From: Bin87 sp965116785
GTDB lineage: Bacteria; Chloroflexota; Dehalococcoidia; Lucifugimonadales; UBA3495
Assembly (NCBI GenBank): GCA_965116785.1
Contig: OZ220731.1
Span: 3,782,001 to 3,846,000, forward strand
Direction: 5' to 3'
DNA: 64,000 nt
The stretch's first letter is position 1, and each line of letters starts with the position of its first letter. A program made the position numbers and the translations under genes. Below, piece after piece: positions 44,604-52,369 of this stretch. The notes under the pieces are model-generated. The model was not told where the DNA came from and searched no databases. It worked only from the letters and a program-made list of their open reading frames with translations.

Positions 44604-44632
44604 TTGCCAATCCCGGGAGGGGATGCTAGACT
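44604..44632 (+). promoter_or_regulatory. Promoter for rplJL
   Basis: TTGCCA (44604-44609), exactly 17 bp, then TAGACT (44627-44632) with an extended TGC. It lies just upstream of the L10 leader. Confidence 0.7.
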
Positions 44633-44654
44633 GATCCACGCAATCGAATACCGT

Positions 44655-44826
44655 TATTACGCCCGAGACAGCGGGTTCCCGATGGGAATAATGGCAGCGC
44701 CTGCCGCCCGCCGAGGCACAGCGCCGGATCGAACCGGAGCTTATGTGGATGACCAGCGTTGCTGCCCCGTAGGTTACGCGCGCTGAACCGCCCGCGCCCA
44801 CGTCTCGGAGCGCGGGTTTTCTTTTT
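44655..44826 (+). promoter_or_regulatory. L10 leader (rplJL autoregulatory RNA) with terminal attenuator
   Basis: Within the 283-bp rplA-rplJ gap. CCGAGACAGCGGG near 44663 and CTGCCGCCCGCCGAGG near 44701 match the paired conserved strands of the L10 leader, which binds the L10-L12 complex. It ends in a hairpin (44791-44797 with 44810-44816) followed by TTTTCTTTTT, so repression here is likely by transcription attenuation. Confidence 0.8.
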
Positions 44827-44851
44827 GACCGTTGTTATCCAGGAGCTTACT

Positions 44852-45391
44852 TTGCCAACCCAGGAAAAAATCGATCGTGTCGCCGAGCTGAAGGACAAGT
44901 TGGAACGCAGTTCCATCATCATATCCACAGGCTACTCCGGCATGAATGCCAACCAAATGGTGGACCTCCGGCGCAGGATGATTGACGGCGGCGTCGAGTT
45001 CGTCGTGGTCAAGAACAGCCTGCTCAGCCGGGCCGCCGACGCTGCGGAAATCCCCCAGCTCAAAGATGTCATAACGGGTCAGACCGCCATCGCGCTGGGC
45101 TACGATGATGCGGCCGTCATAGCCAAGGCGGTCAACCAGGCGGCCCAGGCCAGCGCTGGCGCTCTCGCCGTTCACGGCGCGGTGGTCGAGCAGGGCGACG
45201 CCATGCAACCGGAGGACGTTTCGCGGCTGGCGGATTTGCCTCCGCGCCCCGTCCTCGTTGCCCAACTGTTGGGCACCATGCAGTCGCCGCTCTACGGGCT
45301 GGCCAGCGTGCTCAACGCCACCATCAGCGGCCTGGCCTACGTCCTGCAGGCCAGGATCGAACAACTGCAGCCGGCAGAAGCTGCGGAATAG
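44852..45391 (+). CDS. rplJ: 50S ribosomal protein L10
   Basis: 179 residues from a TTG at 44852, chosen because AGGAG lies six bases upstream and the protein then starts MPTQEKIDRVAELKDKL like other L10s; an upstream in-frame ATG falls inside the terminator leader. GYSGMNANQMVDLRRRM and VVKNSLLSRAA are the rRNA-binding block, and the C-terminal helix carries L7/L12 dimers. Confidence 0.95.
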   Translation: MPTQEKIDRVAELKDKLERSSIIISTGYSGMNANQMVDLRRRMIDGGVEFVVVKNSLLSRAADAAEIPQLKDVITGQTAIALGYDDAAVIAKAVNQAAQASAGALAVHGAVVEQGDAMQPEDVSRLADLPPRPVLVAQLLGTMQSPLYGLASVLNATISGLAYVLQARIEQLQPAEAAE

Positions 45392-45441
45392 CGACAATCA
45401 TCCCACGTCAAGTTGTGAACAACCATCAGGAGGCAAAAGTC

Positions 45442-45834
45442 ATGGCAGTGAACCAGGAAGTTCTCGAAGCGATCAAGGGCATGAGCGTGATGGACCTGGC
45501 CGATCTGGTCAAAGCCATCGAGGAAGAGTTCGGCGTGTCCGCAGCCGCCCCGGTGGCGGTTGCCGCCGTCCCTGCCGGTGGCGTGGTGACCGACGATGCT
45601 CCGTCTGCCGCCGCCGACGAGCAGACCGAGTTCGACATCACCCTGGCCGACTTCGGCGCCAACAAGATCAACGTCATCAAGGCCGTGCGCGAGGTTACCG
45701 ACCTCGGTTTGCGCGAGGCCAAGGAACTCGTCGAGTCCGCACCGACCCGCGTCCGCGAAGGCGTGAACAAGGAAGACGCCGACAGCATCAAGGCCAAGCT
45801 GGAAGAGGCCGGAGCCACCGTGCAAGTGGGCTAG
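45442..45834 (+). CDS. rplL: 50S ribosomal protein L7/L12
   Basis: 130 residues from ATG at 45442 after AGGAGG. N-terminal dimerisation domain (SVMDLADLVKAIEEEFGVS), Ala/Pro/Val hinge, and C-terminal factor-binding domain KINVIKAVREVTDLGLREAK. Unlike in most bacteria, rpoB does not follow. Confidence 0.98.
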   Translation: MAVNQEVLEAIKGMSVMDLADLVKAIEEEFGVSAAAPVAVAAVPAGGVVTDDAPSAAADEQTEFDITLADFGANKINVIKAVREVTDLGLREAKELVESAPTRVREGVNKEDADSIKAKLEEAGATVQVG

Positions 45835-45866
45835 CCGGTCACTTCAAAGTCGTTCTTCACCGGCGC

Positions 45867-45895
45867 CAGGGGGCGGGTCTTACACCTGCCCCCTG
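45867..45895 (+). terminator. Palindrome after rplL (terminator-like, repeated in the window)
   Basis: A 12-bp stem with one G-U pair (45867-45878 with 45884-45895), loop CTTAC. The tail ATCCTTT is weak. The same GGGGGCGGGT(T/C)TTACACC core recurs at 57839-57869. Confidence 0.6.
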
Positions 45896-45946
45896 ATCCT
45901 TTGCTGGTGTACAATGCCGCCAGTTTGACCGGGAGGATCTCCGAGT

Positions 45947-46750
45947 ATGGATCTGCAACTTGACGGCAGGACGGCCATCGTTACCGGGGGCAGTCGCGGT
46001 ATTGGCAAGGCGGTTGCTCGCGTGCTCTCCGCCGATGGCTGCAGCGTGGTCATCACGGGCCGTTACGCGGATACCCTGTCGGAGTCGGCCGAGGACATCG
46101 CCGGCGACACCGGCGGCCGGGTCGTTCCCATCGTTTCCGACATGACCAGCACCGACCAGGTGAACGCCATGGTCGCCCAGGCCGCCGAGGCGCTGGGCGG
46201 GCGCATCGATATCCTGGTGAACAACGCTGCCGCTCCCGGCGGTCTCGCCCGCGGGTCGCTGGCCGAAATCCGCGACGAAGACGTCATGCTGGACCTGGAC
46301 ACCAAGGTGATGGGTTACCTGCGCTGCGCCCGGGCCGTCGCGCCTTACATGCAGCAGCAGGGCTGGGGCCGCATCGTCAACGTCGGCGGCTTGTCCGCGC
46401 GTCGGGCCGAGGGCAACCTGAGCGCCGGCGTTCGCAACTCCGGCCTGTCCAACCTGACCAAGTACCTGGCCGAGGAGTTGGGCGGCGACGGCGTCTGCGT
46501 CAATCTCGTCCACCCCGGCACCACGCGCACCGAGCGCAGCGGCCCCATGTACGCCGAACAGGCCGAACGCGAAGGCACCACGGTCGAAGAAATCGAGCGC
46601 CGCGCCGCCTCGCGCAACTCCACCCGTCGCATCGTCGACGCCGAAGAGCTGGCGTGGGTGGTGGCCTTCTTCGCGTCTCCGCGCAGCATCGCCATCAGCG
46701 GCGAGACCATCGCGGCCGGGGGCGGGTCCGGCACCAACGTGTACCACTGA
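45947..46750 (+). CDS. Divergent SDR lacking the Tyr/Lys active site
   Basis: 267 residues. TGGSRGIGKAVARVL and NNAA are typical, and GRIVNVGGLSARRAEG follows, but at the YxxxK position the sequence reads A-G-V-R-N, so both Tyr and Lys are absent. NLVHPGTTRTE after it is normal. I recall a subfamily with an S-G-M-R-N signature at this place, so this is probably a recognised divergent clade with unknown chemistry. The EthD-like gene follows after 24 bp. Confidence 0.9.
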   Translation: MDLQLDGRTAIVTGGSRGIGKAVARVLSADGCSVVITGRYADTLSESAEDIAGDTGGRVVPIVSDMTSTDQVNAMVAQAAEALGGRIDILVNNAAAPGGLARGSLAEIRDEDVMLDLDTKVMGYLRCARAVAPYMQQQGWGRIVNVGGLSARRAEGNLSAGVRNSGLSNLTKYLAEELGGDGVCVNLVHPGTTRTERSGPMYAEQAEREGTTVEEIERRAASRNSTRRIVDAEELAWVVAFFASPRSIAISGETIAAGGGSGTNVYH

Positions 46751-46774
46751 CCAAACGTCACAGGAGACAACGGC

Positions 46775-47089
46775 ATGATTAAGGTAACCGTTTTCTACGA
46801 GAACGAAGAGGGCAAATCCTTCGATTTCGACTACTACTGCAACACCCACATGCCCCTGGTGCAGGAGCGCCTGACCACCTTTGGCATGCGCTATTACAAC
46901 GTCGAGCGCGGCATCTCCGACACGGACCCCAACGCGCCGCCCTTGTACACCGCGGTCGGGTACCTGTTCTTCAACGACGTGGACGGGGTGCACGAGGGCT
47001 TCAAAACCCACGGCCGTGAACTTGTCGGCGACGTGCCGAACTTCACTGACATCAGCCCCAAGTTCCTCATCAGCGAGCTGATTGCGTAA
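46775..47089 (+). CDS. EthD family protein
   Basis: 104 residues, ATG after AGGAGA. A ferredoxin-like dimeric alpha/beta-barrel protein: MIKVTVFYENEEG, then DYYCNTHMPLVQERL with the conserved His, and a late DVPNFTDISP motif. EthD proteins accompany oxidative degradation pathways, for example ethyl-ether or quinone chemistry. It is probably co-transcribed with the SDR upstream. Confidence 0.9.
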   Translation: MIKVTVFYENEEGKSFDFDYYCNTHMPLVQERLTTFGMRYYNVERGISDTDPNAPPLYTAVGYLFFNDVDGVHEGFKTHGRELVGDVPNFTDISPKFLISELIA

Positions 47090-47111
47090 CGGAACGCTGA
47101 CTATAGCCAAG

Positions 47112-47139
47112 TCGGGGGCGGCCGGATGGTCGCCCCCAC
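47112..47139. repeat. Degenerate REP-like palindrome
   Basis: GGGGGCG (47114-47120) pairs with CGCCCCC (47131-47137). The layout GT.GGGGGCG...CGCCCCCAC resembles the perfect palindrome at 19764. Confidence 0.45.
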
Positions 47140-47186
47140 GTCTATGCAATGCCGTCCTCAGCACGCGAGCTCCGGAGAAACGTACC

Positions 47187-48866
47187 ATGAATCAGGCTGT
47201 AGACGCCCTCGCCGAGCGGGCCATACGTGAGCACTGGGAATTCGTGCCAACCGCCGGGAGCCGCATCGGCCGCCACGAGTATGACGGCCGCTTGCCTGAT
47301 TTCTCAGGTGTCAGGGTCAGTCGCAGGGTAGAAGAGCTGCACCGCACGCTGGCGCAACTCTCCGCGATTCCGACGGACGACGCAAGCGGCGTTGACGAGC
47401 AAGCCAGGATGGACCGCCTGTCGCGCAGCCTGCTGGAAATGTTTCTCCGCCGCGAGCTGTTCAACCTGGAGGAGATGCGTACCCTCCATAACAACCCGCA
47501 GCGGCAGGTCGGCTACATCGGCGTCGGCAGCTACGTGCAGCGGGACTACGCGGCGCTGCCCGAACGGCTGCGCTCGGCGACCGCTGTTCTCCGGCAGGTT
47601 CCCGACTTCCTGGCCACCCTGGATGGGCTGACCGAACCCGAGCTCGGAGAACCCGTGCGTGACATGGCCGTCGAGGCCTATCGCGGCATGGCCTCCTTCT
47701 ATGGTACCGGGCTGGCTGATGCGTCTTCGGAATGCGCTGCCATCGCCCCCGACGTCGCTGCTGAATTTGACGCCGCGCGGGAGACCGCCGCCGTCGCCGT
47801 AACCGAATTCGTCCAACGGCTCCAGGCACGGAGTACGCGCCCCGACTTCGCCATCGGGCGGGGCCTGTACAGCAGGATGCTGCACGTCGGCGAAGGGGTC
47901 GACACTCCCCTGCTCGACGTGCTGTCCATCGGCCAGGCCAACCTGGAACAGAACCTCCGGCGCCTGGACGAGGCGGCAGCGCTGGTCGCGCCCGGCAAGT
48001 CGGTGCGGGAAGCCGTCGCCCAGGTTGCCGCCAACCATCCCACCGCCGAAGCCCTGATACCGGAAACGCGGAACATGCTGGAGGATATCCGTCAGGCCCT
48101 CATCGACCACGACATCATCAGCGTGCCCTCCGAGGAGCGGTGCCAGGTCACCGAGACACCCTCTTTCATGCGCTACGCCTTCGCCGCCATGGACTCGCCC
48201 GGCGGACTGGAGGAGGTGGCCACCGAGGCTTTCTACTACGTGACCCCGGTGGAGCCCGACTGGACGCCGCGCCAGCAGGAGGAGTGGCTCACCAATTTCA
48301 ACTACCACACGCTGCAGGTCGTCAGCGTCCACGAAGTCTATCCCGGCCACTATGTCCACAACCTGCACAACCGGTACGACAGGTCCGGCGACCGGCGCGC
48401 CTTGCCGCTGATCAACCGCGTCGCCACGTCCTACGCCTTCACCGAGGGCTGGGCGCACTACACCGAGGAGATGATGCTGGAAACAGAGTACGGACGGGAC
48501 AACCCCGCGCTGTGGCTCACCCAGCTCCTCGAGGCCCTGGTCCGCAACTGCCGCTACCTCTGCTCGCTGGGCATGCACACCCAGGGCATGACCGTGGACG
48601 AGGCAACGAAGTTCTTCCAGGCCCACGCCTATATGGAGGAGCACCCCGCCCGACGCGAGGCCCTGCGCGGTACCTTCGACCCGGGCTACCTGAACTACAC
48701 CCTGGGCAAGCTGATGCTGCTCAAGCTGCGCCAGGATTGGCGTCGCCAGGAAGGGTCAGCCTACAGCCTGCGCCGGTTTCACGACGCGACGCTATCGTGG
48801 GGGGCGCCGCCCGTGCCGCTGCTGCGCCAGGCGATGCTCAACGAACCGGGCGACGCGATACTCTAG
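47187..48866 (+). CDS. DUF885 family metallopeptidase-like protein
   Basis: 559 residues from ATG at 47187 with GGAG upstream. DUF885 hallmark is the zinc-site helix VHEVYPGHYVHNLH near residue 390, with a downstream Glu in TEGWAHYTEEMM. An ETPSFMRYAFAAMDSPG segment precedes it. No signal peptide, so it is probably a cytosolic carboxypeptidase-like enzyme. The substrate is unknown. It is 97 bp from the EthD gene with a palindrome between. Confidence 0.9.
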   Translation: MNQAVDALAERAIREHWEFVPTAGSRIGRHEYDGRLPDFSGVRVSRRVEELHRTLAQLSAIPTDDASGVDEQARMDRLSRSLLEMFLRRELFNLEEMRTLHNNPQRQVGYIGVGSYVQRDYAALPERLRSATAVLRQVPDFLATLDGLTEPELGEPVRDMAVEAYRGMASFYGTGLADASSECAAIAPDVAAEFDAARETAAVAVTEFVQRLQARSTRPDFAIGRGLYSRMLHVGEGVDTPLLDVLSIGQANLEQNLRRLDEAAALVAPGKSVREAVAQVAANHPTAEALIPETRNMLEDIRQALIDHDIISVPSEERCQVTETPSFMRYAFAAMDSPGGLEEVATEAFYYVTPVEPDWTPRQQEEWLTNFNYHTLQVVSVHEVYPGHYVHNLHNRYDRSGDRRALPLINRVATSYAFTEGWAHYTEEMMLETEYGRDNPALWLTQLLEALVRNCRYLCSLGMHTQGMTVDEATKFFQAHAYMEEHPARREALRGTFDPGYLNYTLGKLMLLKLRQDWRRQEGSAYSLRRFHDATLSWGAPPVPLLRQAMLNEPGDAIL

Positions 48867-48883
48867 ACGCGCCCCCCTTTCCG

Positions 48884-48908
48884 CTCATCCTGAGCCTGTC
48901 GAAGGATG
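48884..48908. repeat. Short dispersed repeat (CATCCTGAGCCTGTCGAAGGATG type)
   Basis: A 6-bp stem CATCCT/AGGATG around GAGCCTGTCGA. This motif is scattered in many bacterial genomes. It lies between convergent genes. Confidence 0.6.
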
Positions 48909-48915
48909 CTAGCGG

Positions 48916-49437
48916 CTAGACCACCCGCGCGCCGAGGATCCGGCCGATGTGATCCAAGGCCCACCGGTGCGCGTCGGCGTTGAAGGATGCCACGCAATCC
49001 GTGGGCACCTCGACGGTGTAGTCCCGGTTTCGCGCATCCGACGTGGTGTGCATCACGCAAATGTCGGTGCACACCCCGCAGACGATGATCTTGGCGGGTT
49101 GCAGCGCGGAGAGCCGGTCGGCCAGATCGGTATTGAAAAAGCCGCTGTATCGGTTCTTGGGGATAACGTTCCCGCCGTCGACCCACTCGCCCAGCTCCGG
49201 GATCACCTCCGGCTCCTCCGTCCCGATGACGCAGTGAACCGGAAACATCTGGAACTCCAGATCGTCGGGCAGGTGGTGGTCGGAGACGAAGAGGATCGAC
49301 GAGCCCGCCGCGGCCTCCCGCCGCAGCAACTGCCGCACCGGCTCGATGATCTCCCGGGCGCCGTCCCCGCAATAGAGGTTGTGCCCCGGCTCCATAAAAC
49401 CACGGACCATGTCGACTACGAGCACTGTGTTGGGCAT
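48916..49437 (-). CDS. Isochorismatase/nicotinamidase-like cysteine hydrolase
   Basis: 173 residues from ATG at 49437 with GAGGAG upstream. Catalytic triad: Asp in LVVDMVRGF, Lys in VIPKNRYSGF, Cys in VCGVCTDICV with the cis-peptide region before it. DHHLPDD may carry metal-binding residues as in nicotinamidases. It hydrolyses a small amide or enol ether; substrate not determined. Confidence 0.92.
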   Translation of the reverse strand: MPNTVLVVDMVRGFMEPGHNLYCGDGAREIIEPVRQLLRREAAAGSSILFVSDHHLPDDLEFQMFPVHCVIGTEEPEVIPELGEWVDGGNVIPKNRYSGFFNTDLADRLSALQPAKIIVCGVCTDICVMHTTSDARNRDYTVEVPTDCVASFNADAHRWALDHIGRILGARVV

Positions 49438-49468
49438 GGAATTCGTCTCCTCTTGGAAACCGGAAACT

Positions 49469-49891
49469 TCAAAACGGGTTGAAAACGGGAACACCGTTGT
49501 AAATCTGGCCCGGGTTCAAATCCTCCGAGAGTATGCGAGTGCACCCGGCCTTCTCTGCGGCGGCGATGATGAGCGCATCCCAATACGCGATTCCATACCT
49601 TTGTGAGGCTTCGACCGCGCTACGAACCAGTGGCAAATCAACCGCGACCACTGGCATGACGCTGATCTGTTCGATAATTAGTCTGGCGTCAGCAGGCGAT
49701 AGCGGTTGCGGGACTCGACGCCGCGAAGTCGAAACGGTGAAGAATTCACTCAGCACCTGCGTAGAAAGCGCTCCGGTGTTGTTTTCTATCGCGTGCGTCA
49801 GTAGCGCTCTTGCGCGTGTCTGTTTCTCCGGATCACGTTGGTCGACGGCGTAAACCACTATGTTGGTATCGAAGAAATCCCTATCGGCCAT
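49469..49891 (-). CDS. PIN domain toxin (VapC-like)
   Basis: 140 residues from ATG at 49891. PIN acidic residues: FFDTNIVVYAVD (Asp about residue 8), STQVLSEFF (Glu), YWDALIIAAA and ILSEDLN (Asp). It would be a Mg-dependent RNase. Its first 11 bases overlap the end of the antitoxin gene in another frame, so production is coupled. Confidence 0.93.
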   Translation of the reverse strand: MADRDFFDTNIVVYAVDQRDPEKQTRARALLTHAIENNTGALSTQVLSEFFTVSTSRRRVPQPLSPADARLIIEQISVMPVVAVDLPLVRSAVEASQRYGIAYWDALIIAAAEKAGCTRILSEDLNPGQIYNGVPVFNPF

Positions 49892-50132
49892 ATTTGCCGA
49901 GCCGCTCCTCGTACAGGTCGTCCCTGGTCCAGCCACGAGAGCCCATGTCCCGACTGACCCGCTCGAACGTCTCCATCAACTTGGCCGCCTGCGCCTTACG
50001 ATCTGCGGCGTCATCAGCTGCCAGCGAGGTCAGGTACTCCGTCACCAAGTCCGCCAACGTCTTGCCCTGCGCGTCAGCGATCTTGCTCGCCTTGGCCATG
50101 ACCTGCTCGTCGATGTCCAGCGTAAGTTTCAT
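49881..50132 (-). CDS. Antitoxin of the PIN toxin
   Basis: 83 residues from ATG at 50132 with GGGAGA upstream. It begins MKLTLDIDEQVMAKASKIAD, a ribbon-helix-helix-like start of the DUF6364 type. The C-terminal half (GSRGWTRDDLYEERLGKYGR) would wrap the toxin. It overlaps the toxin start by 11 bp. Confidence 0.88.
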   Translation of the reverse strand: MKLTLDIDEQVMAKASKIADAQGKTLADLVTEYLTSLAADDAADRKAQAAKLMETFERVSRDMGSRGWTRDDLYEERLGKYGR

Positions 50133-50196
50133 GGTCACATTCTCCCAAGCAAGCGGGCGGATGGTATCCCGCCTGGTTGCCATTGTACCGTCAGCC

Positions 50197-51867
50197 CTAG
50201 TGCGCCACCGGGCTCGGGGCGAAGCCGCCGTAGCGGGGGTACTGGGAGCAGATGAACTCGATGTACGACGGCTGGCCCGTCTCGTTGGCCGCCAGCGCCC
50301 GCTGCAGCGCCGGCACCACGTCCGACGGCTCGGTGACCCGCTCGGTGTAGAGGCCAAGCTCGGCGATGGCCCGGGACATGTTGACGTCCTCGGGACCAAG
50401 GACGCTGTGGGTGTAGGGGTCGTGGCCGTCGCCCCAGAACCCCGGGCCGTAACCGGCGAACCCGCCGTTGGCCACGTGGGCGATGGTGATGCCCAGCTGC
50501 TGGCGCACCGGCACCTCCAGGTTGCCCAGCATGTAGCCAACGCCGGCGTCGCCGGTGACCGCCACCGTTTGCCGCTCGGGGAAGGCCAGCTTGGCCGCCA
50601 TCACGCCAGCGAGGCCGAACCCCAGCGTGGAGATGTTGCCCCAGCCCAGGAAGCCCCGCGGGATCAGCGTGTCGTACACCGTGCTCAGCTGGTCGCGGGT
50701 GTTGCCGGATTCGTGGGTCACGAAGGAGTTGTACGGATCCAGCACCTTCATCATGTCCCCCATCACGCGGTAGGGGTTGATGGGCGTGTCGCTGGACGCC
50801 ATGGCCTCCCGGTACTCGGCCAGGCCGGCGTCACGGGTCTCGCGGACCTCCGCCACCACGTTGCCGGCGGCCCGACCCGCGCCGTCGGTGCGCCGCGACG
50901 CCTCGTCGGCGAGTGCCTGCAGGGTGTACTTCGCATCGCCCAGCACCGCGTGGTGCGTGGGGAAGATGCGGTTCAGGTGGAAGTCGTCCAGGTTGCACTG
51001 GATGATGGTCTTGCCCGCCGCGTTGGGGATGCCGTGGGTGAACCGGCCCGGCGACAGGCTGCTGCCCACGGTCAGGATGACGTCGCTCTTGTTCAGGTAG
51101 GCGATGGGATGCTCGCCGCGCACGCCTACGAACAGCGGGTGGTTCTCCGGAAACGCGCCTTTGGCCTTGAGCGTGGTGATTACCGGCGCGTTGAGCAGCT
51201 CGGCCAGGCCCACCAGTTCCTCCGACGCCCCGGCGTAGATTACGCCCTCGCCGGCGTAGATCAGCGGGTTGGCGGCGCCCATGAGCAGGTCGATGGCCTG
51301 GGTCACGTCCGACGGGTCCGGCGCCGACTTGTACGCCCGCGTCGGGAAGTAGGGGTCGGCGGTCTCGTCGTAGATGGCGGCCGCGTTGGGCACCGCCAGC
51401 ACCACGGGACCCGGCCGGCCGCTGCGCAGCATGGAGAAGGCCCGTCGCAGGAACTCCGGCGTCCGTTCCGGTCGGTCGATGTAGCCGAACCACTTGGTGA
51501 CGGTCTTGAGGCTGGTGGACACGTCGAACTGGGTGTTCTCGCTGCTGCCGGCGGGCACGCCGTCGGTGATGCACAGCATGGGCGAGTTGTCCTCGAAGGC
51601 CTGGGCCAGCCCGGGGTAGGAGTACTGCAGGCCCGCGCCGTTGACGCCGCCCTGCACGGTGCAGACGCCGATGCGATTGTCGCCGCCGGTGACCCGCGAG
51701 TAGGCGTCGGCCAGGGCCACGGCGTAGCGGTCGTCCCGCATCATGATCATGGGCACGCCCTCGCGCCCCAGGGCGTTGTTCACCCGGCAAACGGGGAAGG
51801 TGGAAACCCACTCGACACCCTCCTGCTTGAGGATGCGGGCAATGGAAGTTGCGACGTCGATGGACAT
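50197..51867 (-). CDS. Thiamine-diphosphate-dependent enzyme (acetolactate-synthase-like)
   Basis: 556 residues with the three-domain ThDP layout. The N-terminal PYR domain has MRDDRYAVALADAYSRVTG where the cofactor-activating HE of relatives is DD. The central domain has NPLIYAGEGV. The PP domain has GDAGVGYMLGNLEVP and ends HVANGG in place of GDG...NN. These changes suggest altered chemistry, perhaps a decarboxylase of a 2-oxo or oxalyl-type substrate. It begins 11 bp after a PaREP1-like gene, probably in one operon. Confidence 0.88.
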   Translation of the reverse strand: MSIDVATSIARILKQEGVEWVSTFPVCRVNNALGREGVPMIMMRDDRYAVALADAYSRVTGGDNRIGVCTVQGGVNGAGLQYSYPGLAQAFEDNSPMLCITDGVPAGSSENTQFDVSTSLKTVTKWFGYIDRPERTPEFLRRAFSMLRSGRPGPVVLAVPNAAAIYDETADPYFPTRAYKSAPDPSDVTQAIDLLMGAANPLIYAGEGVIYAGASEELVGLAELLNAPVITTLKAKGAFPENHPLFVGVRGEHPIAYLNKSDVILTVGSSLSPGRFTHGIPNAAGKTIIQCNLDDFHLNRIFPTHHAVLGDAKYTLQALADEASRRTDGAGRAAGNVVAEVRETRDAGLAEYREAMASSDTPINPYRVMGDMMKVLDPYNSFVTHESGNTRDQLSTVYDTLIPRGFLGWGNISTLGFGLAGVMAAKLAFPERQTVAVTGDAGVGYMLGNLEVPVRQQLGITIAHVANGGFAGYGPGFWGDGHDPYTHSVLGPEDVNMSRAIAELGLYTERVTEPSDVVPALQRALAANETGQPSYIEFICSQYPRYGGFAPSPVAH

Positions 51868-51878
51868 TTGTTACCTCT

Positions 51879-52235
51879 CTAGTTGTTCAGCAGTGCCAAG
51901 ACGCGGGCAACGAAACGATGCACCAGCGGCCCGTCTTCTGCGATCTCGAAATCTTCCATTTCGTCGTGATAGAAGTTCTTGTGGAATTTTTCGGCAGCAG
52001 CAAAGCCGCCGGCAATCCCATCGTCACCGGTTTCAGCGGTCAGCCGGCCCGCGGCGTTTTTCAGCGAACGGTGACTACGATGGGGCCAGCCCCGCTGCTG
52101 AGCCACCGCCATCACCGCGTGCGTGGCCGCGCCCCAAAGCTTCTCGGAGGCTTGCAGATGGTCGCCAGCGGCAAACTCGCGGTCCGAAGCCTCCAGGAAC
52201 TCCTGGGCGGTTACAGCGTGATTTTGAGTCAGCAT
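51879..52235 (-). CDS. PaREP1-like (HEPN-type) small helical protein
   Basis: 118 residues from ATG at 52235. Motif AAGDHLQASEKLWGAATHAV near residue 25 matches the protein at 29845; HKNFYHDEM near residue 85 parallels its HFYEGNL. Helical throughout. It is co-directional with and almost touching the ThDP enzyme gene. Role unknown; family members are grouped with HEPN domains. Confidence 0.7.
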   Translation of the reverse strand: MLTQNHAVTAQEFLEASDREFAAGDHLQASEKLWGAATHAVMAVAQQRGWPHRSHRSLKNAAGRLTAETGDDGIAGGFAAAEKFHKNFYHDEMEDFEIAEDGPLVHRFVARVLALLNN

Positions 52236-52281
52236 GGGGGTGGAACCTCGTTTGTATTCATAACTTCGTAGAAAATCCGGG

Positions 52282-52310
52282 TTGCCACCCAGTGGAAGAG
52301 ATTGTATCAT
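52282..52310 (+). promoter_or_regulatory. Promoter of the methyltransferase-GHKL-Vsr operon
   Basis: TTGCCA (52282-52287), 17-bp spacer, TATCAT (52305-52310). It lies 60 bp before the methyltransferase ATG at 52370, in the divergent gap. Confidence 0.65.
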
Positions 52311-52369
52311 CCCGCCGTTTCCGAGTGCCGGGACCGGCTGAAAGACTGGGTTACTCCGTATACATCAGC

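Noticed and set aside
47187..48866. Start of the DUF885 gene at 47082
   Set aside because: The upstream 35 codons cross a palindrome and lack a ribosome site; GGAG precedes the ATG at 47187.
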